Shown: positions 21,427-34,113, counted from the first letter of the stretch. The stretch: DNA of 64,000 nucleotides from Naematelia aurantialba (GCA_021527695.1 JAKFAO010000004.1:1-64000), one strand, 5' to 3'. Made by a program: numbers and translations. The notes: generated by a model from the letters alone, not told the origin.

Positions 21427-23593
21427 ATGACTGTTACATGGCAAGATAGGGCTGCGGCATATGTTGCGGCTCGCGACGAAGAACTCCCTGCCGACCTTCA
21501 ACTCACAAAGCCTCCAGCCTCGACAGTCCTCGATGTGCGAGATATACCACAGACAAGTGGTCTTCTAGGCGGTGTCGACCTTGAGATCACTGGCTCAGAT
21601 AGCATCGAGGGTCTCTTGAAGAACATCGCCGAGGGTACATGGTCAGCTTTGGAGGTGACGACTGCTTTCATCAAGCGGGCCGTCATCGCTCATCAATTAG
21701 TATGTCTACTCGTTCAGGAAGCTGGTGCTGAAGAGATTTAGACGAACTGTTTGACTGAAGTCTTCTTCAACAAAGCGCTCAAAAGAGCCAAAGAACTGGA
21801 CGAATATCGGAGCAAGACTGGTGAAACCGTGGGACCGCTACAGTATGTTCCAGCAGACAGGTCTAAACTGAGCACGATGAAGTGGGCTTCCAATCTCTCT
21901 AAAAGATCAAGTCGAAGTCGAAGGCGTCAATCAGTCCATGTGTTACGTTGGCTTTACTGGCCGAAAAGCGACCTACAATTCGGTGCTGGTAGAGATTCTC
22001 TTGAAGCAAGGTGTAAGTATTTGCCCTGATTCCCTCGCCAGCAGAGGCTTACAAGACGTCCGTAGGCTGTTCTCTACTGTAAAACGAACATGTCGCAGGG
22101 ATTGTGGTTCGGTGAAGGTTACAATAATCTCTTTGGGCGCACAACCAACCCGTTCAACGCGAGTCGGCAAGAATATCTCTTTCGTGTTCCGGCTGACTGG
22201 AGGGACATAGCGCAACCTCACATGCGGGGGCAGCAGTGGAGGTGAAGGTGCATTGATTGGACTGCGCGGGTCCTTGCTCGGTGTCGGGAGCGACCTGGGT
22301 GGCTCTATCCGTCTTCCGGTCAGTGGCCATTCAAGGCGTAGTTCATTGCCTGATGTTTCTTTAGGCAAGCTTCCAAGGTCTGTACTCGCTCCGAGGCAGC
22401 TACTCGCGGATCCCTTACTGCCGCACTTCGAACTCTTCGGAAGGTCAGGAATCTGTTCGTTCAGTGCTCGGGCCACTTTCGATTTCTATCGAAGGCGTCA
22501 AGCTTTTTGCACGCGCTGTCTATGACGGCAAGCCGTGGACCCTGGATCCATGGTCCCCTAAATTGCCTTGGAATGAGGCGGAATATCACTTGGTAGACCA
22601 CGGGGGCGAAGGAGGCAAGCTATGCTTCGCGTTTATGGAAGATGACGGGGTCGTCCGCCCCGTCAAGCCTGTAAGAAGGGCAATGGATATCACCAAAGAA
22701 GCTTTGATTCGTGCCGGACACAAAGGTCGGTCTGGCGTTCCTCCGCTGGACGGGCAGAGCTGACTGCGGAACCCAGTGATTCAGTGGCAACCATTCAAGA
22801 GCGCAGAAGGCGCAGCTCTCCTCGTACGTTCGCTTGGTTTGTGCAGCTGACGAGTGCTTTAGAGTGGGATCTACAATGCGGATGGAGGAGTGCGTTATGA
22901 AAATCTCACTCGGGGGAGAAGCTGATGCCCCAACTCCAGCGAGACCTCGAAACTCAACTTGCGCTGTCCGGCGAACCGAGACTGGGATATATTCTCAAGT
23001 CTGGTGCCCCCGAGTTGTCGACCTACGAGCTTTATCGGCTCCAGCATACGCGGACTGAATATATCAAGGAAGCGCTAGATCATTGGAATGCGACGGCATC
23101 TGAAACTGGAACGGGACGACCTGTAGACGGTATCATCTGTCCAGTCTCTGCCGGACCTCCCGGTCGTCACAATACCCCCAGGTGGGAGCCGCTTAGGCTG
23201 TTTATTTGCTACACTGACGAAGACTGTCTAAAGATACATTTACTATACTGGGTGGTGTAACCTGGCGGATTATCCCGCTTGCACCTTCCCAGTCACTGTA
23301 GTCGACCCCTCGACTGACACTTGCGACCAGCCCCAGGAGTTCCGGAACATGGACGAAAGGCGCCTCTTCGAAGAATGTATGTGTCGCAGAGAGGTCCCGC
23401 TGATATGATTAGATGACCCAGATTTCTTCAAGGGAGCTCCAATAGGTTTACAGGTGGTTGGTAGAAAGTACGAGGAGGAAGCGGTGATACGGTGCGATTC
23501 TTTGAAAGCGTCGTGGCGGTTGGCTGACATTATAGGATGACGGAGATCATAGATGTGGCTGTCAAGACTTTGTGTGCTCAGGTTGACGCCTGA
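21427..23593 (+). CDS. Amidase signature enzyme (acetamidase type), copy 1
   Basis: Once introns are removed the gene is intact. The Ser-cisSer-Lys triad is present: Lys in I-S-L-K-D-Q (near 21890), cis-Ser in G-G-S-S-G-G-E-G (near 22230), nucleophile in G-S-D-L-G-G-S-I-R-L-P (near 22290). An intron starting GTCAGT directly follows R-L-P and the next exon gives A-S-F-Q-G-L-Y. The last exon ends A-Q-V-D-A-stop at 23593. About 550 aa, no targeting signal, so cytosolic. The family hydrolyses amides to acid plus ammonia; the fungal acetamidase/formamidase branch fits best. An in-frame GTG upstream is not needed; the ATG at 21427 is preferred. Paralogue of the amidase at 37401. Confidence 0.88.
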
Positions 23594-24051
23594 TGGATCT
23601 GAAAGGCCAATAGTGCGGATGAAGCATGAGTTGAAGAGCTCGTGAGCTATCGAATGCATTGTGTAGCGTGTATGCCCCAACTGCTACTCATTTCGACCGT
23701 CTCTATACGCCAGAGTTCTCTGGCCTCCTAACACGAAACAATCTTGCCCTCGTTCTCCTCTTCAATTACCTGGAACTACTTCAAAGCCTTTAAATAAGCA
23801 GCTGGGTGAACTCAGGAATGGAACCAGACTAAGTCGGGCAGCGAAGGAATGGTTGTTGACCCCTTGCATGTTACTTTCCCCCTTGGACATACGGACAATA
23901 TGTCCTGGAATCCCGGTATACCTCTATTCGAACAAAAGGAATTATGCTCCCTCAGCCCAGCTTAGTGCTCCGTCGAGAACCGCATTCTGGTTTCGATGAC
24001 AGCTCCCATCCTCGCGCGTCTGATCCCCTCCTGCCGCCACACCCGCCTCCT
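23594..24051. other. Convergent intergenic region
   Basis: 458 bp between the 3' ends of the amidase and the MFS permease. I see no gene or regulatory motif beyond ordinary terminator context. Confidence 0.5.
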
Positions 24052-25965
24052 TCATCGCTCGTACCTGTACAAAGGAGACAAATCCCCCATGTCCGTTAAT
24101 TGCTGAGGCGTGTACTTGGCGTAGATCTCTTCCTCTGGTATCGCCGCCCTCCTCTGGTTGATCCTTCCCAGGACCCACCAATACACAATTGGCGTCACAA
24201 TGAGCCCCGCTGTGGTGAACGCAATCGTAAAGCCGAAGCCTGTCTTGTAACCGGGCGCCTCTCGGGTGAGATAAATGTTTGATCCCGCCACACCGCCGAT
24301 GTTGGAGAGAAAGACAGCGATGGCCAATGCAGCGGAGCGCTTCGTTTGTCCCGCCTGGTTAAGGGCAGCCCAGACGGCGATGCAAGATGTCAGGCAGTAC
24401 CCACCACCGCACACGAGCAGGGCACCAGTGAGGGCCAAGCCGGTGAGGCTCTTGTGGGTGACTGAACACATGCACATGATCAGGCCAACGAGGGCGATGG
24501 ACGCAGGAACGACGAGGACGAGCATGCGCTGGCGACATCGGTCAGAGATGTCTATGTACACATTAGCGCGTACAGTAAAGTGCACAAGACTACTGACATC
24601 CGTTGATGACGATACAAAAACCCGCAAAGACGTATGGCGGGACAGAAAGGAGCTGCGCATTGGCAGCGGAGAAGCCAAGGTTGGAGATGATTGTAGGCAA
24701 GGCAAAGGCAAAGCCGTAATTCAGGATACTGGTATTGATGAACATCCACCCAAAGATCCAGACGTGCCACGACTGCCGCATTAGCTGTGTTACAGCAGGA
24801 TATGACCCACCTTGAGAGCGTTCAGGTAGTCCTTGACCCGAAGTTCGTTCGAGTTCCCACTCTTGTCCCCCCCGTATGCAAACCTGTTCCGGAGGACGAG
24901 GAACTGCCGTTCCTCTTCCGTGAGCCACTTGGCCCCCTTCTCTGGTTTGTCCACCATGGTGAAGATTCCGATGATGGCAACTGTCAAGGAGACGAGCCCT
25001 TCCACAACGTAAATCCACCTCCAACCCCTGTATCCCCAAACACCGTCGGCCTGTCCAATCGCATACGCCAAGATGCCGCTAAACCCGCCTGACGTTGCGG
25101 CACCCAAGTAAAAGAGGGTCGCACGACTGTGCAGCTCATTCGGTGAATAGTAGGTCGAAATCGTGAATACCTGCATTCCTAAGCTTCATGGTCCAGACTA
25201 TAAGAATGGAAGTGGTTAGACGGGGAAAACGGATGCAATGGCTGTGGCAGAGGCCGAGTCATGTAGGGGAATGAGAGCGTTGTTATGTCCATAGATGATG
25301 TATGACATACCGAACTTGGATACATCCCGGCCTCGAGAATGCCCAAGACTACAGAGCTTTAGCTAGAGTCGAGGCGGCCGCATGGTGGAACGTACGCATT
25401 CGGAGTGAGAACCACTGAACACGGTTGTTGCACAGCCCGCCACCGATCAGGGAGAGGGAGACGCATATCATCGTTCCAGGCAAGACCCGTTTAGGACCGA
25501 AGCGTCGGAGCAGATAGCTCGCAGGGGGTCCACCAACAGCATACGCCAGGACTGCTTTGTCAGTTGTGCGCCGCCTCGCCGAACCCATGGTCTTACAAAA
25601 GATGGACAAGCCGACGTTCCAATCACTAGCAGTCATACCCATGTCTGCGATTGCACCGAACAGCTTTGCGTTGCCGACATTGCCGCGATCGATATAGGAC
25701 CATAAGACGTAGAAGAATATGGTCGGCAGCAAATGAAAGTCGACTTTACGCTGTAGAGTTTCAGCCCACCAAACGACACCAGGTAAGACACACTCACGGT
25801 AAGCTTCTTCAGCTTGTCCCCCTGAAACGTCTCTTGAAGGACGAGGTATTCGTTGTATGTCAAATTGTCCTCGACAGCCAGCTCGGTGATATTGACTTCC
25901 TGAACTGCCCCGATTGACTTTTCATCCTCGACTGACGGAGTATCAGACTGGGGCTTGCCTGCCAT
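24052..25965 (-). CDS. MFS permease of the Dal5/TNA1 anion:cation symporter family
   Basis: About twelve membrane segments over roughly 500 aa, split by several introns. Family marks: the first helix with L-W-S-Y-I-D-R-G-N-V-G-N-A, the loop with L-L-R-R-F-G-P-K-R-V-L-P, and W-R-W-I-Y-V-V-E-G in the sixth-helix region. The hydrophilic tail ends Y-R-Y-E-R. The ACS branch in fungi carries allantoate, ureidosuccinate, nicotinate, pantothenate, biotin and other small carboxylates with protons. The start at 25965 gives an acidic cytosolic N-terminus. Its promoter holds GATAAG and two AGTGGGC words. It is the likely entry point for the substrate of the neighbouring catabolic genes. Confidence 0.88.
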
Positions 25966-26230
25966 CCTGAACGAGTTGAGGGAGGATGATGGTGACTGAA
26001 TCCACGAAGCAGGGTTTTATAGACATTCCCTGAAGATAAGGTAGCATGCATCGAGGTATGATAGCCCAGAACATGTCGAAGATAGAGATAGGAGCATGGA
26101 CCAGAGTGGGCAATGTTTCAATGATTGTTCACTCTCTCCCGATGCGGTAGTCAGCCAGGGTCGCCCACTCTTTCCTATCAATGCCAATCACTATCTTTCT
26201 CGGGGAGATGTGAGTTGGGCATGAAATGCA
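25966..26230 (-). promoter_or_regulatory. Promoter of the MFS permease with GATA and AGTGGGC sites
   Basis: Contains GATAAG at 26035-26040, AGTGGGC at 26105-26111 and, on the other strand, GCCCACT at 26163-26169. The same heptamer recurs in three further gene-start regions downstream. Confidence 0.55.
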
Positions 26231-27286
26231 TCACCATCGTTTCTCTCCTCCCACGGCTGAAAGCTCTGCTGCAAACGCCTTGTTGAGTAGCATCGTGTCC
26301 ATCCCTATTGCCAACATATCGAAACCTTCAGACTTGCGCTTCTGAAACAGCTCAGGTGGCGCCCAACCCATCACACATACTCCTGCTTGCTTCGCAATCT
26401 GCCTCACATGGGCGACACTCGCCTCGACACGGGGGTCACTCATTGGTATCTGACCCATTGACTGGGCCAGATCATACGGTCCTATGAATATTGCGTCTGA
26501 AGCTCATGAGCTACACTGCCGCGATCCGGCACCTTGAACGTACCCAATCCGGGGACAGAGCAGATTTCCTCAATGTTCTCCACCCCAGCAACCGATTCGA
26601 TGAGAGCGATGATCATCGTGGCCTCGTTTGCTGTTACATAGTATTCCTCCAGTGTCAGCGTCTGACCGCGATAGGCATGGCGATGAAATGCTTGATGGGG
26701 AAGTTGCGCTCCGGTCCCCCTTGAGCCAATGGGGCCGTACTTCGCCCTGTTGACGATCATTTCTGCCTGCGCCTGTCCGGATGAGCGTTGATTCGTATCC
26801 TCGGAAGTCTCCCACCTTGCTCTCAACCATGGGGACGATGACGCCGTGAGCGCCCGCGTCGAGACACCGCTTGATCCAGAAGTGCTCGCTTCCCATACCG
26901 GGGATTCGGACGAGCTGCGACGTCAGACGTGTCCTGTGTTTCGACATGACTCTGGCTGACAGGGGACACCCCCAATCCAGAGATGGTATGGACCGCAGCA
27001 TACATGGACGCATCGTCGACATCCGAGTGTTCCGCGTCGAGGACGAGAAACTGCATCACATTCAGCCGAGCGTCATCATTTCATGCTGCCTCACGTCCAA
27101 ACCATGGCGAACCAGGCCGGCCAAGACTCGCACATGAGTTTGTCCTGCCGACGCGGAGAAGATGCCCAGGGGAATTCTGCCTTCTTTGACTGCTCCATAG
27201 AGATGGTTCACTTCGCAGACAAGATCACTTTTGGCCGGCATCGTGAGGCACCAGATGAGGAGGGATTGAACGAGTTCATTCGGCAC
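26231..27286 (-). CDS. HpcH/HpaI-family 2-oxoacid class II aldolase
   Basis: An (alpha/beta)8-barrel aldolase of about 280 aa. Visible marks: G-I-F-S-A-S-A near the N-terminus, L-D-A-E-H-S with the catalytic His, V-R-I-P-G with the pyruvate-binding Arg, I-E-S-V-A-G-V-E-N with the metal-binding Glu, and I-G-P-Y-D-L-A with the metal-binding Asp. The family cleaves 4-hydroxy-2-oxoacids (from aromatic or deoxy-sugar acid breakdown) to pyruvate plus an aldehyde. Two in-frame ATGs compete, 27286 and 27241; the second starts M-P-A-K-S-D and gives the usual N-terminus. Divergent from the TauD-type gene with a shared promoter holding AGTGGGC and GATAAG. Confidence 0.87.
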
Positions 27287-27678
27287 AATATGTGCATGAC
27301 TTCAATGACCGACTGAGGCTGCCTGGGCCAATGGTCGGCACTGGATAGCGAACAAGACTCGAGGCCCATTCCGTACATGGATTATTAGCTCGCTTGTCTT
27401 GTATTTTCCGGGTGGGCAGTTTAAACGGTACCTCTGGCCAATCGATGCACTGCAATTGGTTGAGAAGATTCATGCGCATTGCGTATCCCCACAGTGATTG
27501 TTATGCTAGTGAAAGTCTGAACATTGGAACGTTAGTGCGGGCGCATTGGCAAAAGTGGGCAGGAGGCAAGTGTGGCGCCCATCGTGATAAGCCAAGCTGG
27601 ATGCACCGCCTATTAGAGACTCCCAACCTCTATTTGGACCGTATCCCTCTGACCTGTCCACCTCACGCACTGACCAAA
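27287..27678. promoter_or_regulatory. Divergent promoter: aldolase / TauD dioxygenase
   Basis: 392 bp. Contains AGTGGGC at 27554-27560, preceded by four A, and GATAAG at 27586-27591, only 25 bp apart. The same pairing of a GATA word with AGTGGGC appears in the promoters at 34.2 and 37.3 kb. Confidence 0.55.
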
Positions 27679-29219
27679 ATGTCGACTGTCGCCACAATCA
27701 CGCTCCAGCAGCCCTCGACGGGCAAAGATGTTGGGCCGATGATGGCTACCCTGCGTCTCAGGGGAGACGAAGACTCCACCAAGGAGGCCCCAGTCAAGCC
27801 ATCGGTGCAGATCAAATCGAAGTTCTCCTCAGAAGCTAAAGAGGTATCACAGACCATCGCTAGTCACAGTCTCTTAGGGGAGGACGCAGACGCTCGAGCG
27901 GCGAGGGCGAAGTACCCCGCCTACTTGCCGGTGTGGGAGCATTCAAAATTCCCCCCCTGGGAGGAGATCCCTTACGTCGACGCTGGGACTCGCGCGACCA
28001 TAGATAAGCGACACCTCCTTGGTCCTGGGGTGACTAGAAAGGCTATCACCCCGCCCTTTGGAGAGGAACTCAGGGTCAGTGCCCGAGATGGTGATGGGGA
28101 TGTACTGATGGGACCAGGGCGTTCAACTGTCCAAGCTTAGTAAAGAGGCTCTTGACGACCTTGCCCTGTTGGCTGGAGAGAGAGGTGTGCTTGTATTGTA
28201 AGTCCTCTCAAACTTTTCAAGTGATTGGCTGAGGAGTCAGTCGCGATCAGGATTTCAAGGACATTGGCCCCGAGGCTCAGCTCGATCTGGTCCGTCACTT
28301 TGGCCGCTTGCATATCCACCCTGTGAGCTCCCGGCTTCTTACCAGTAGCACTCGGTCTAACGCGTGAAGACCATGGGGCACCCCGTGGGTTATCCAGAGA
28401 TGCATGTGGTCTACCGCGATCCTCAGGATACGACGCAAAAGTGAGTTGCAATCTATAAGAGGCTCGTCGTGCTCATAGTGCCCTAGACGGTACATCCTAC
28501 CAGGAGAGCTGGAACGATTCACTTCGACAGACTGGCACCTTGACCATTCTTCTGAGATTCAACCCCCCGGAATGACATTCTTCTGGAATCTTGAGACTCC
28601 CGAGGCGGGTGGAGACACTTGCTTCGTCTCCCTCACCGAGGCTTATAAAAAGGTATGCCGACTTGGCTTTAGACGATGGAAACCTGCTGACAGCTGTAAC
28701 AGATGTCCCCCGAATTCCAAGAGAGGATGATTGGCTTAAAGCTCGTCCATGACAACCACTGGATGGTAGAGAACTCGAGGAGGAACAATGGGCCTGTTCG
28801 GTTCGAGCCCAAGCGATACGAGTACCCTTTGGGTCAGTACAAATAATTCTCACAGTGCGGGACTGACGGCTTCTTTCAGTGCGAACACATCCCGCGACAG
28901 GTGAAAAGTACCTCTGGTTCGCACCCCGCGGCTTCTGCACTGGCTTTGCAGATCTTAAACAAGAGGAATCGGACTACCTTTTCCGCTTCTTGGGCGACTT
29001 GCTGGCCAAGAGTAACGATATCCAGCTAAGAATCCACTACGAACCAGGGACGGTTGTCGTCTGGGACAAGTGAGTCACAGTTGACCTGCCGGGAAAAAAA
29101 ACAGAGCTGATGTCCTTAGCCGTGTGGTTGCTCATACTGCTCTATACGACTTCCGTGGGGACGAGCGAAGGCACAACGTACGGATTGCAGCGATGTCTGA
29201 TGTCCCCAAGGGGCCGTAA
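27679..29219 (+). CDS. TauD/TfdA-family 2OG dioxygenase (sulfonate dioxygenase type)
   Basis: The first exon encodes a low-complexity leader and the conserved V-W-E-H-S-K-F-P-P-W segment. Later exons give F-G-R-L-H-I-H-P, then the iron motif D-W-H-L-D-H-S (near 28540), G-M-T-F-F-W-N, and at the end V-V-A-H-T with the distal His and D-E-R-R-H-N-V-R-I with the 2-oxoglutarate Arg. A final intron with acceptor CCTTAG (near 29119) is needed to reach the distal His. Fungal members (Jlp1-like) oxidise taurine and other sulfonates or aryloxy acids. About 400 aa, no signal peptide. It may oxidise the imported cluster substrate; the actual compound is unknown. Confidence 0.87.
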
Positions 29220-29528
29220 AATGATGACCCATCTTATATGGCTTGAATGTATACGTTGTTTGAACAAGCAACTGGACGTAGAGGGTGGAGCCATGCAACC
29301 AGTCTATACCCCTCTGGGGGGGGGCTCCCCTCCTCACCCTGCCAGAGTGGTCAGTCATGACTTGCCGCTGGTCTTTTGCCTAGCCAGCAGCGGTCCCCGA
29401 GACGAACAAACTGCCACAATGGGAGAGAGACATGGTGCCACAAACGTCTTACTCTCCACTTGGAATATCCTTATCATCATTTGTTTACTTTGCAAGCTGT
29501 CATTCGTACAGATGCATCTCACACGACC
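29220..29528 (+). promoter_or_regulatory. Upstream region of the C2H2 regulator
   Basis: 309 bp between the TauD stop and the regulator start. It contains an 8-G run near 29318-29325. I find no exact AGTGGGC or GATAAG here, unlike the neighbouring promoters; the closest word is GAGTGGTC. Confidence 0.4.
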
Positions 29529-32500
29529 ATGACAGCCGCAAGCAAGCATCGCTCGCGGGTCTCTATCAAAGCCTATGCTTGTACAGAATGTGACAAAAGC
29601 TACGATCGGAGGGACTATCTTCGTAGACATCAGATAAATCGTATTGTCCTTCTTTCCAAACACCCTGCCTCCAGAGCTGACAGAGCTGCAGATGATCGAC
29701 CGAATGTCTCATGTGCAGCCTGCGGAGCGGATTTCAGACGCACCGATGTTCTCAAGCGGCATATGGAGCGGTATTGTGCTGGCGCTCAGGGTGTCGCGGA
29801 GAAAGGTCCCCGGCGGCGCAGGAGGAAGAGGAAGTCACCTTCGGGAACTGCTGGAACACCCTCGGACACCCTCGATGACGAGGCACAGGAGCTCGGCTTG
29901 GAGCGTTCCAGTGCCCCTCCGTCGTCGCCATTGAGGGCTTCCACTGACCCTCCTCAACTGGTAGACTCGATTTCCTTTCCATTTGCCCAAGATACTTTCC
30001 CGCAGCTACCTCACCAAGAGCTACCCCCAGATACTGGAGAGATTCCAATCGCAACCGATAATTCCTTCGCGAACACTCTCGATATGTATGGAGCATACAA
30101 TGATGGCGGTCAGAAAGAATCGGTTAGCGACTTATTTGATTGGTTATGTGCTGCCGGTCAATCATCCTCAACAGGAGATATCGACATGTGCGCACCGGCA
30201 TCCTTTCCTTACGACTCCTTCGTCTCAACCTTGGCTGGTCCATCATTGGAGATCCCCGCCAAGTCGACTCTTCCAATACCTTTGAATGGTTCGACACCTG
30301 GTGTGCATATCTCACCGACTACACAGGACAACACCCTCCAGTCAGCCATGAATGCCCTACGAACGGATGCAACACTCTTCTCTCTGCCTTCGGCGGCAGA
30401 GCAACCATCTGTTGTTTATGATCCTGACCCATCGGGTTGGACTGCCCCAAACATCTCCACCTCCTCACCGCGACAGGACACTCTTTCTCCTCAAGCCCGC
30501 GAAGATCTACTCAATCTGTTAGGCGTGAGTGTCACGCAGCTATGATTCAAGCTAATGGTTCGTAGGCGGAAAGTCGAGCCGCTTTGGAGCCTGCTTTCCC
30601 CCTCTCTCAGATGAAAATTTGTCTCGAGCTGTATTTCATGCAAGTCTACTCCATCGCCATGTCGGTTGCTGACGACATTCCTAGTCACGCTACACCCATG
30701 TATCCCATCGTACATCAAGCTTCGCTCCCATATCGCACTCTACCTAGACATTTACTCCTCATGCTTATCTTCCTCGGATCCGCGCATTCAGACGACAAGG
30801 CCGCTTTTGACGCCGCCATTCAGTCGTCTCGTCGACTCAGGAATTTCGTGCTCGAAGTGAGTTTGGAGTGTTGCCACGCCAGCTAATTGACCTTTAGAGA
30901 GTGGAGCAGGAGAGTCCCGTAGCGATTGCCGATCTACAGACGATATTGCTGCTTGATCATTTCTGCCGGACATATTGCCCTCTTAAAATCCATGATGCTG
31001 CGCAGGTTTGTCTGCATCCGCTTCCTGGCTGACGAAGGCAGATCTATCATTCCCCGGCCATGTCCATTGCCCAAATGGCCGGTGTCTTCATGTACTCGTA
31101 AGAGTTCCGGCACTGTACAACGCATTTCTGACGCTCTGTAGTCCTGAAGATCGACAGGACCGGAGACCTGTCGCCGACGATGTGCTGGCGTGGTTGGAAT
31201 GGGTGGAAGAAGAAGAACGCATACGGATAGGATGGCATGCCTTTGTCTTAGATGCCCAGAATGCTGCCTTGTACAGGTATGCGTCTTCAGTTCGCCCAAC
31301 GGGCCTTGCTGACACCACTCAGACAGAACTTTTTGGCATGTGGCTTTCTTCCAGTCCCCTCTCACACTGACCTTGGCCCTCTCACAGCTTCACTGCATCT
31401 CCATTGATCTCCCTTTTCCCGCCGATGAGCGGATCTGGGAAGCAACCGACGTGTCCGCTTGGGCCGAGGAGATCTCTCTCGTCCGGCCGGCCCCCACATT
31501 TCGTCGAGCACTGCGAGAACTCATCGAAAAGGGTAAAATCCCGCAGAGCCCCAACGAGCAGGCGCTATTCATCATCCTTCACGGGCTGTTCTCGCTATCT
31601 CTCACTCTTCGCTGGCGGGATCTCAGTCGACTGAGCCTATTTTCCGAAGGCAAGCTTAATCGGTGGAAGGCGTCTCTGCGTCAGAGCTTTCAGGTATGGA
31701 TGGAACATGTCGAATCGGAGTTGCGAGGACCGTCGTTTGAAAATCGGAGTGGACTGCAAATGCCGGTCTATTGGGCAGGACTGGTGTTTGCCCATCTTGG
31801 TGAGAAAGATCATGGGCTGTGCGATTCGGCGTAATGACCGATAGGTACTATATCATTCGACACTGATACGACTCAGCTTCGTATTGCTGCGGGAGCATGG
31901 AGTTAGGAATCCCTTGAAAGAGATGGCACTAGCTGACTTGTCACAGCGATCGCTGGTCGACCAATTGCACCTGCGGAGAAGAACCGTGCCAATTCATATA
32001 TGAAGCATTGGGCTCGATCTGAAGATGGAGCTCATGCTTACGTTGCTGCTATCCGATGTAGGTTAAAATTTGGGAAAGCGAAGCTCACTCTATAGTACTT
32101 AATCACCTGCTGCCTCGCAGTGAAGGTGAGAGGTTCCGCGTGGCTTCAAACTTCATATCATGGGCCGCTGTGAGTACAGCATCTTCGACGGGCACGGTAC
32201 TGATGGAGGCCTCCAGTATATTGCATCCCGTGGGTATCGATGTTTTCCCCAGCCTCCTCGCTGATCCAGCTAGTCGTTCTTTGGGCATATGCGTATAATA
32301 CCGAGGGTCCTGGGCTGTACCACGAAAATACTAGCGTGGCGCCCATCTCACCTCACCCTTCTGACCCTTCGACATTGAGAATCGAGCCGTACATTGCTGT
32401 TCGTGACGCTTACATGTTTCTCGACCGCATGTCAAAGCTCGAAGATTACTCAATCAAACCTGTGGCTGATGCCAAGGGCAAAAACAAATGTGCAGGCATC

Positions 32501-32602
32501 TTGGCGTATTCAGCATACATGGCAGGGAGTATGAAGCGCGGTCGGATGGAAGAGTGTCATGGTGTTCTGATGGGGATCTTGGCGACGCAGCTTCGGTCAT
32601 GA
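29529..32602 (+). CDS. C2H2 zinc-finger plus fungal_trans transcription factor
   Basis: Two tandem fingers lie at the N-terminus. Finger 1 is C-T-E-C ... R-R-H-Q-I-N-H; its last His codon is completed by a 51-bp intron (donor GTATTG near 29642). Finger 2 is C-A-A-C-G-A-D-F-R-R-T-D-V-L-K-R-H-M-E-R-Y-C. A basic R-R-R-R-K-R-K stretch (a likely nuclear signal), a long Ser/Pro-rich middle and a C-terminal fungal_trans-like helical region with many introns follow, to the TGA at 32602. Start at 29529; the upstream frame is not needed. About 880 aa. This two-finger architecture (C2H2 followed by fungal_trans) is common in basidiomycete cluster regulators. It lies in the middle of the catabolic set and is the best candidate regulator. 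Confidence 0.85.
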
Positions 32603-32701
32603 TGTTTGATGGAGTGTAAGACATTGTTGTATGCACGAGATTATTGGTATGAAGAACCTGAACGCCATGCTACATGCTGGTGGAGCACCCCTTGGGACGT
32701 T

Positions 32702-34113
32702 TTAATACCCCTTCTCCGGATCGACTGCATTCAATGCACGCCCTCCCGACCGTATCCGCTTGACGTTTGCAATCAAGAGATCGGCCACCGCATCACCATG
32801 ACCTTTGAAGTCGCCACTCGTATGGGGGGTGACTATCACCCGCTTGTGCGATAGAAGCGGATGACCGTCAGGCAGGGGTTCTGGGTCCGTCACGTCTATA
32901 GCCGCGCCGGCCAGCCCGTTGGGCTCATTCAGCGCAGACAGCAGATCGTCTGTCTCCAGTCAGATGACGTGCCGGCCTTGACGTATGAACACATACTCAC
33001 CAGAGCGGACTAGATCTCCCCGGCCGACGTTGATAAATATTGCTCCTGGAGGAAGCAGGTCTGGTCCCCGGTCAGGTCTCACCATTATCGAGATTTCGTT
33101 GCTCACCGAAATGTTCCACATCCAACATGTACCTCGTAGCAGGTGTCGAAGGCAAGCTCGCCACGAGCACATCACACCTCGACAGAAATTCACTGAAAGC
33201 TGCGGGATCAGAGGTACTGTACCAAGCCGAAGGAATGAGACCTTCTGGGTCGCCAGTGCCAGGAACGATATACTAAACTGGTCAGCACATACTTGTCCAT
33301 CTAGGATGTACTCACTCCATCGTCCACCACACGCTGTCCGCGAGAGTTTGCAGCGATGATATTGACATTCATCGCCTTGAGTACACGGGCAGTCTCGCGA
33401 CCGATGTGCCCGTACCCCTCAGTGGGTCAGTATAACTGCACAGGCAAGACGAGAAAGGCAAATTAACGAGCAGGCCCGCTGTCTTGCCGTACATCGAGGT
33501 GCTGGGCAGGTTGCCTTCCGGTAAGAGCGGTTCTCCCAGCTCTTTCTTCTTGAGAAACCGTTTCTCGTTTCGTGAGAGCAGGATTTGCTGATGATGGAAC
33601 ATGTAGACTGCCTGTCGTCAGTCGGCCATCTTGAGCTGGAGAGATTTTTTAGCTACGATTGACAATCTGAGCAATGACATATTGAGGGATAGAGTATACG
33701 TGGATGCCTGTCGACTCATCAGCATTTTGCGTATCACAACCAGCAAGGTCGCCTTACCAGAAGATCCGCAGAGTGTGATCTGCTTTCTGGCGCGTACATC
33801 TCGGAAAAAGTCACCTTTCAGAGCGTAGTTGGCGCCCGCTATGGCTTGTTAACCCTTTGCAGCTGGAGGCATTCTCGTAAGGCCCACCTGAAGTCAACTG
33901 GATCAGCCTTAACCTCGGCATGTCCTCAAAGGAGACACCGGGGACGGGGCCAGCCCAACCGCAAAGCCAGACCTCGGCATCCTCGAGTGCTGCTCTGGGG
34001 ATCTGGCCATCGGGGTGGTAGTGAACTGTCCGGAAAACTCGCTTGAGGTCATCGAGCTTGGTCGGGGAGACTGTCACAGTGGACAGGAGGGTTTCCGAGT
34101 GTTCATAGGTCAT
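32702..34113 (-). CDS. D-isomer-specific 2-hydroxyacid dehydrogenase
   Basis: NAD-binding core with G-Y-G-H-I-G (near 33400). Catalytic residues are in place: Arg in N-V-G-R-G-D-L-V-R, Glu in D-P-E-P-L-P, His in T-P-H-T-S-G. The N-terminal catalytic half includes L-C-G-W-A-G. An intron of about 50 bp (donor GTGAGT near 32999) joins L-V-R-S to D-D-L-L-S-A-L-N-E-P. About 360 aa, cytosolic. The family reversibly reduces 2-oxoacids to D-2-hydroxyacids with NAD(P)H. It may handle the 2-oxoacid made by the aldolase or the amidases. Convergent with the C2H2 regulator (99-bp gap), divergent from the PhyH gene. Confidence 0.87.

Noticed and set aside
22200..22480. First impression that the amidase at 21427 is a pseudogene with frameshifts
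   Set aside because: Introns with GTNNGT donors (for example GTCAGT after R-L-P) restore one continuous frame with all catalytic residues.
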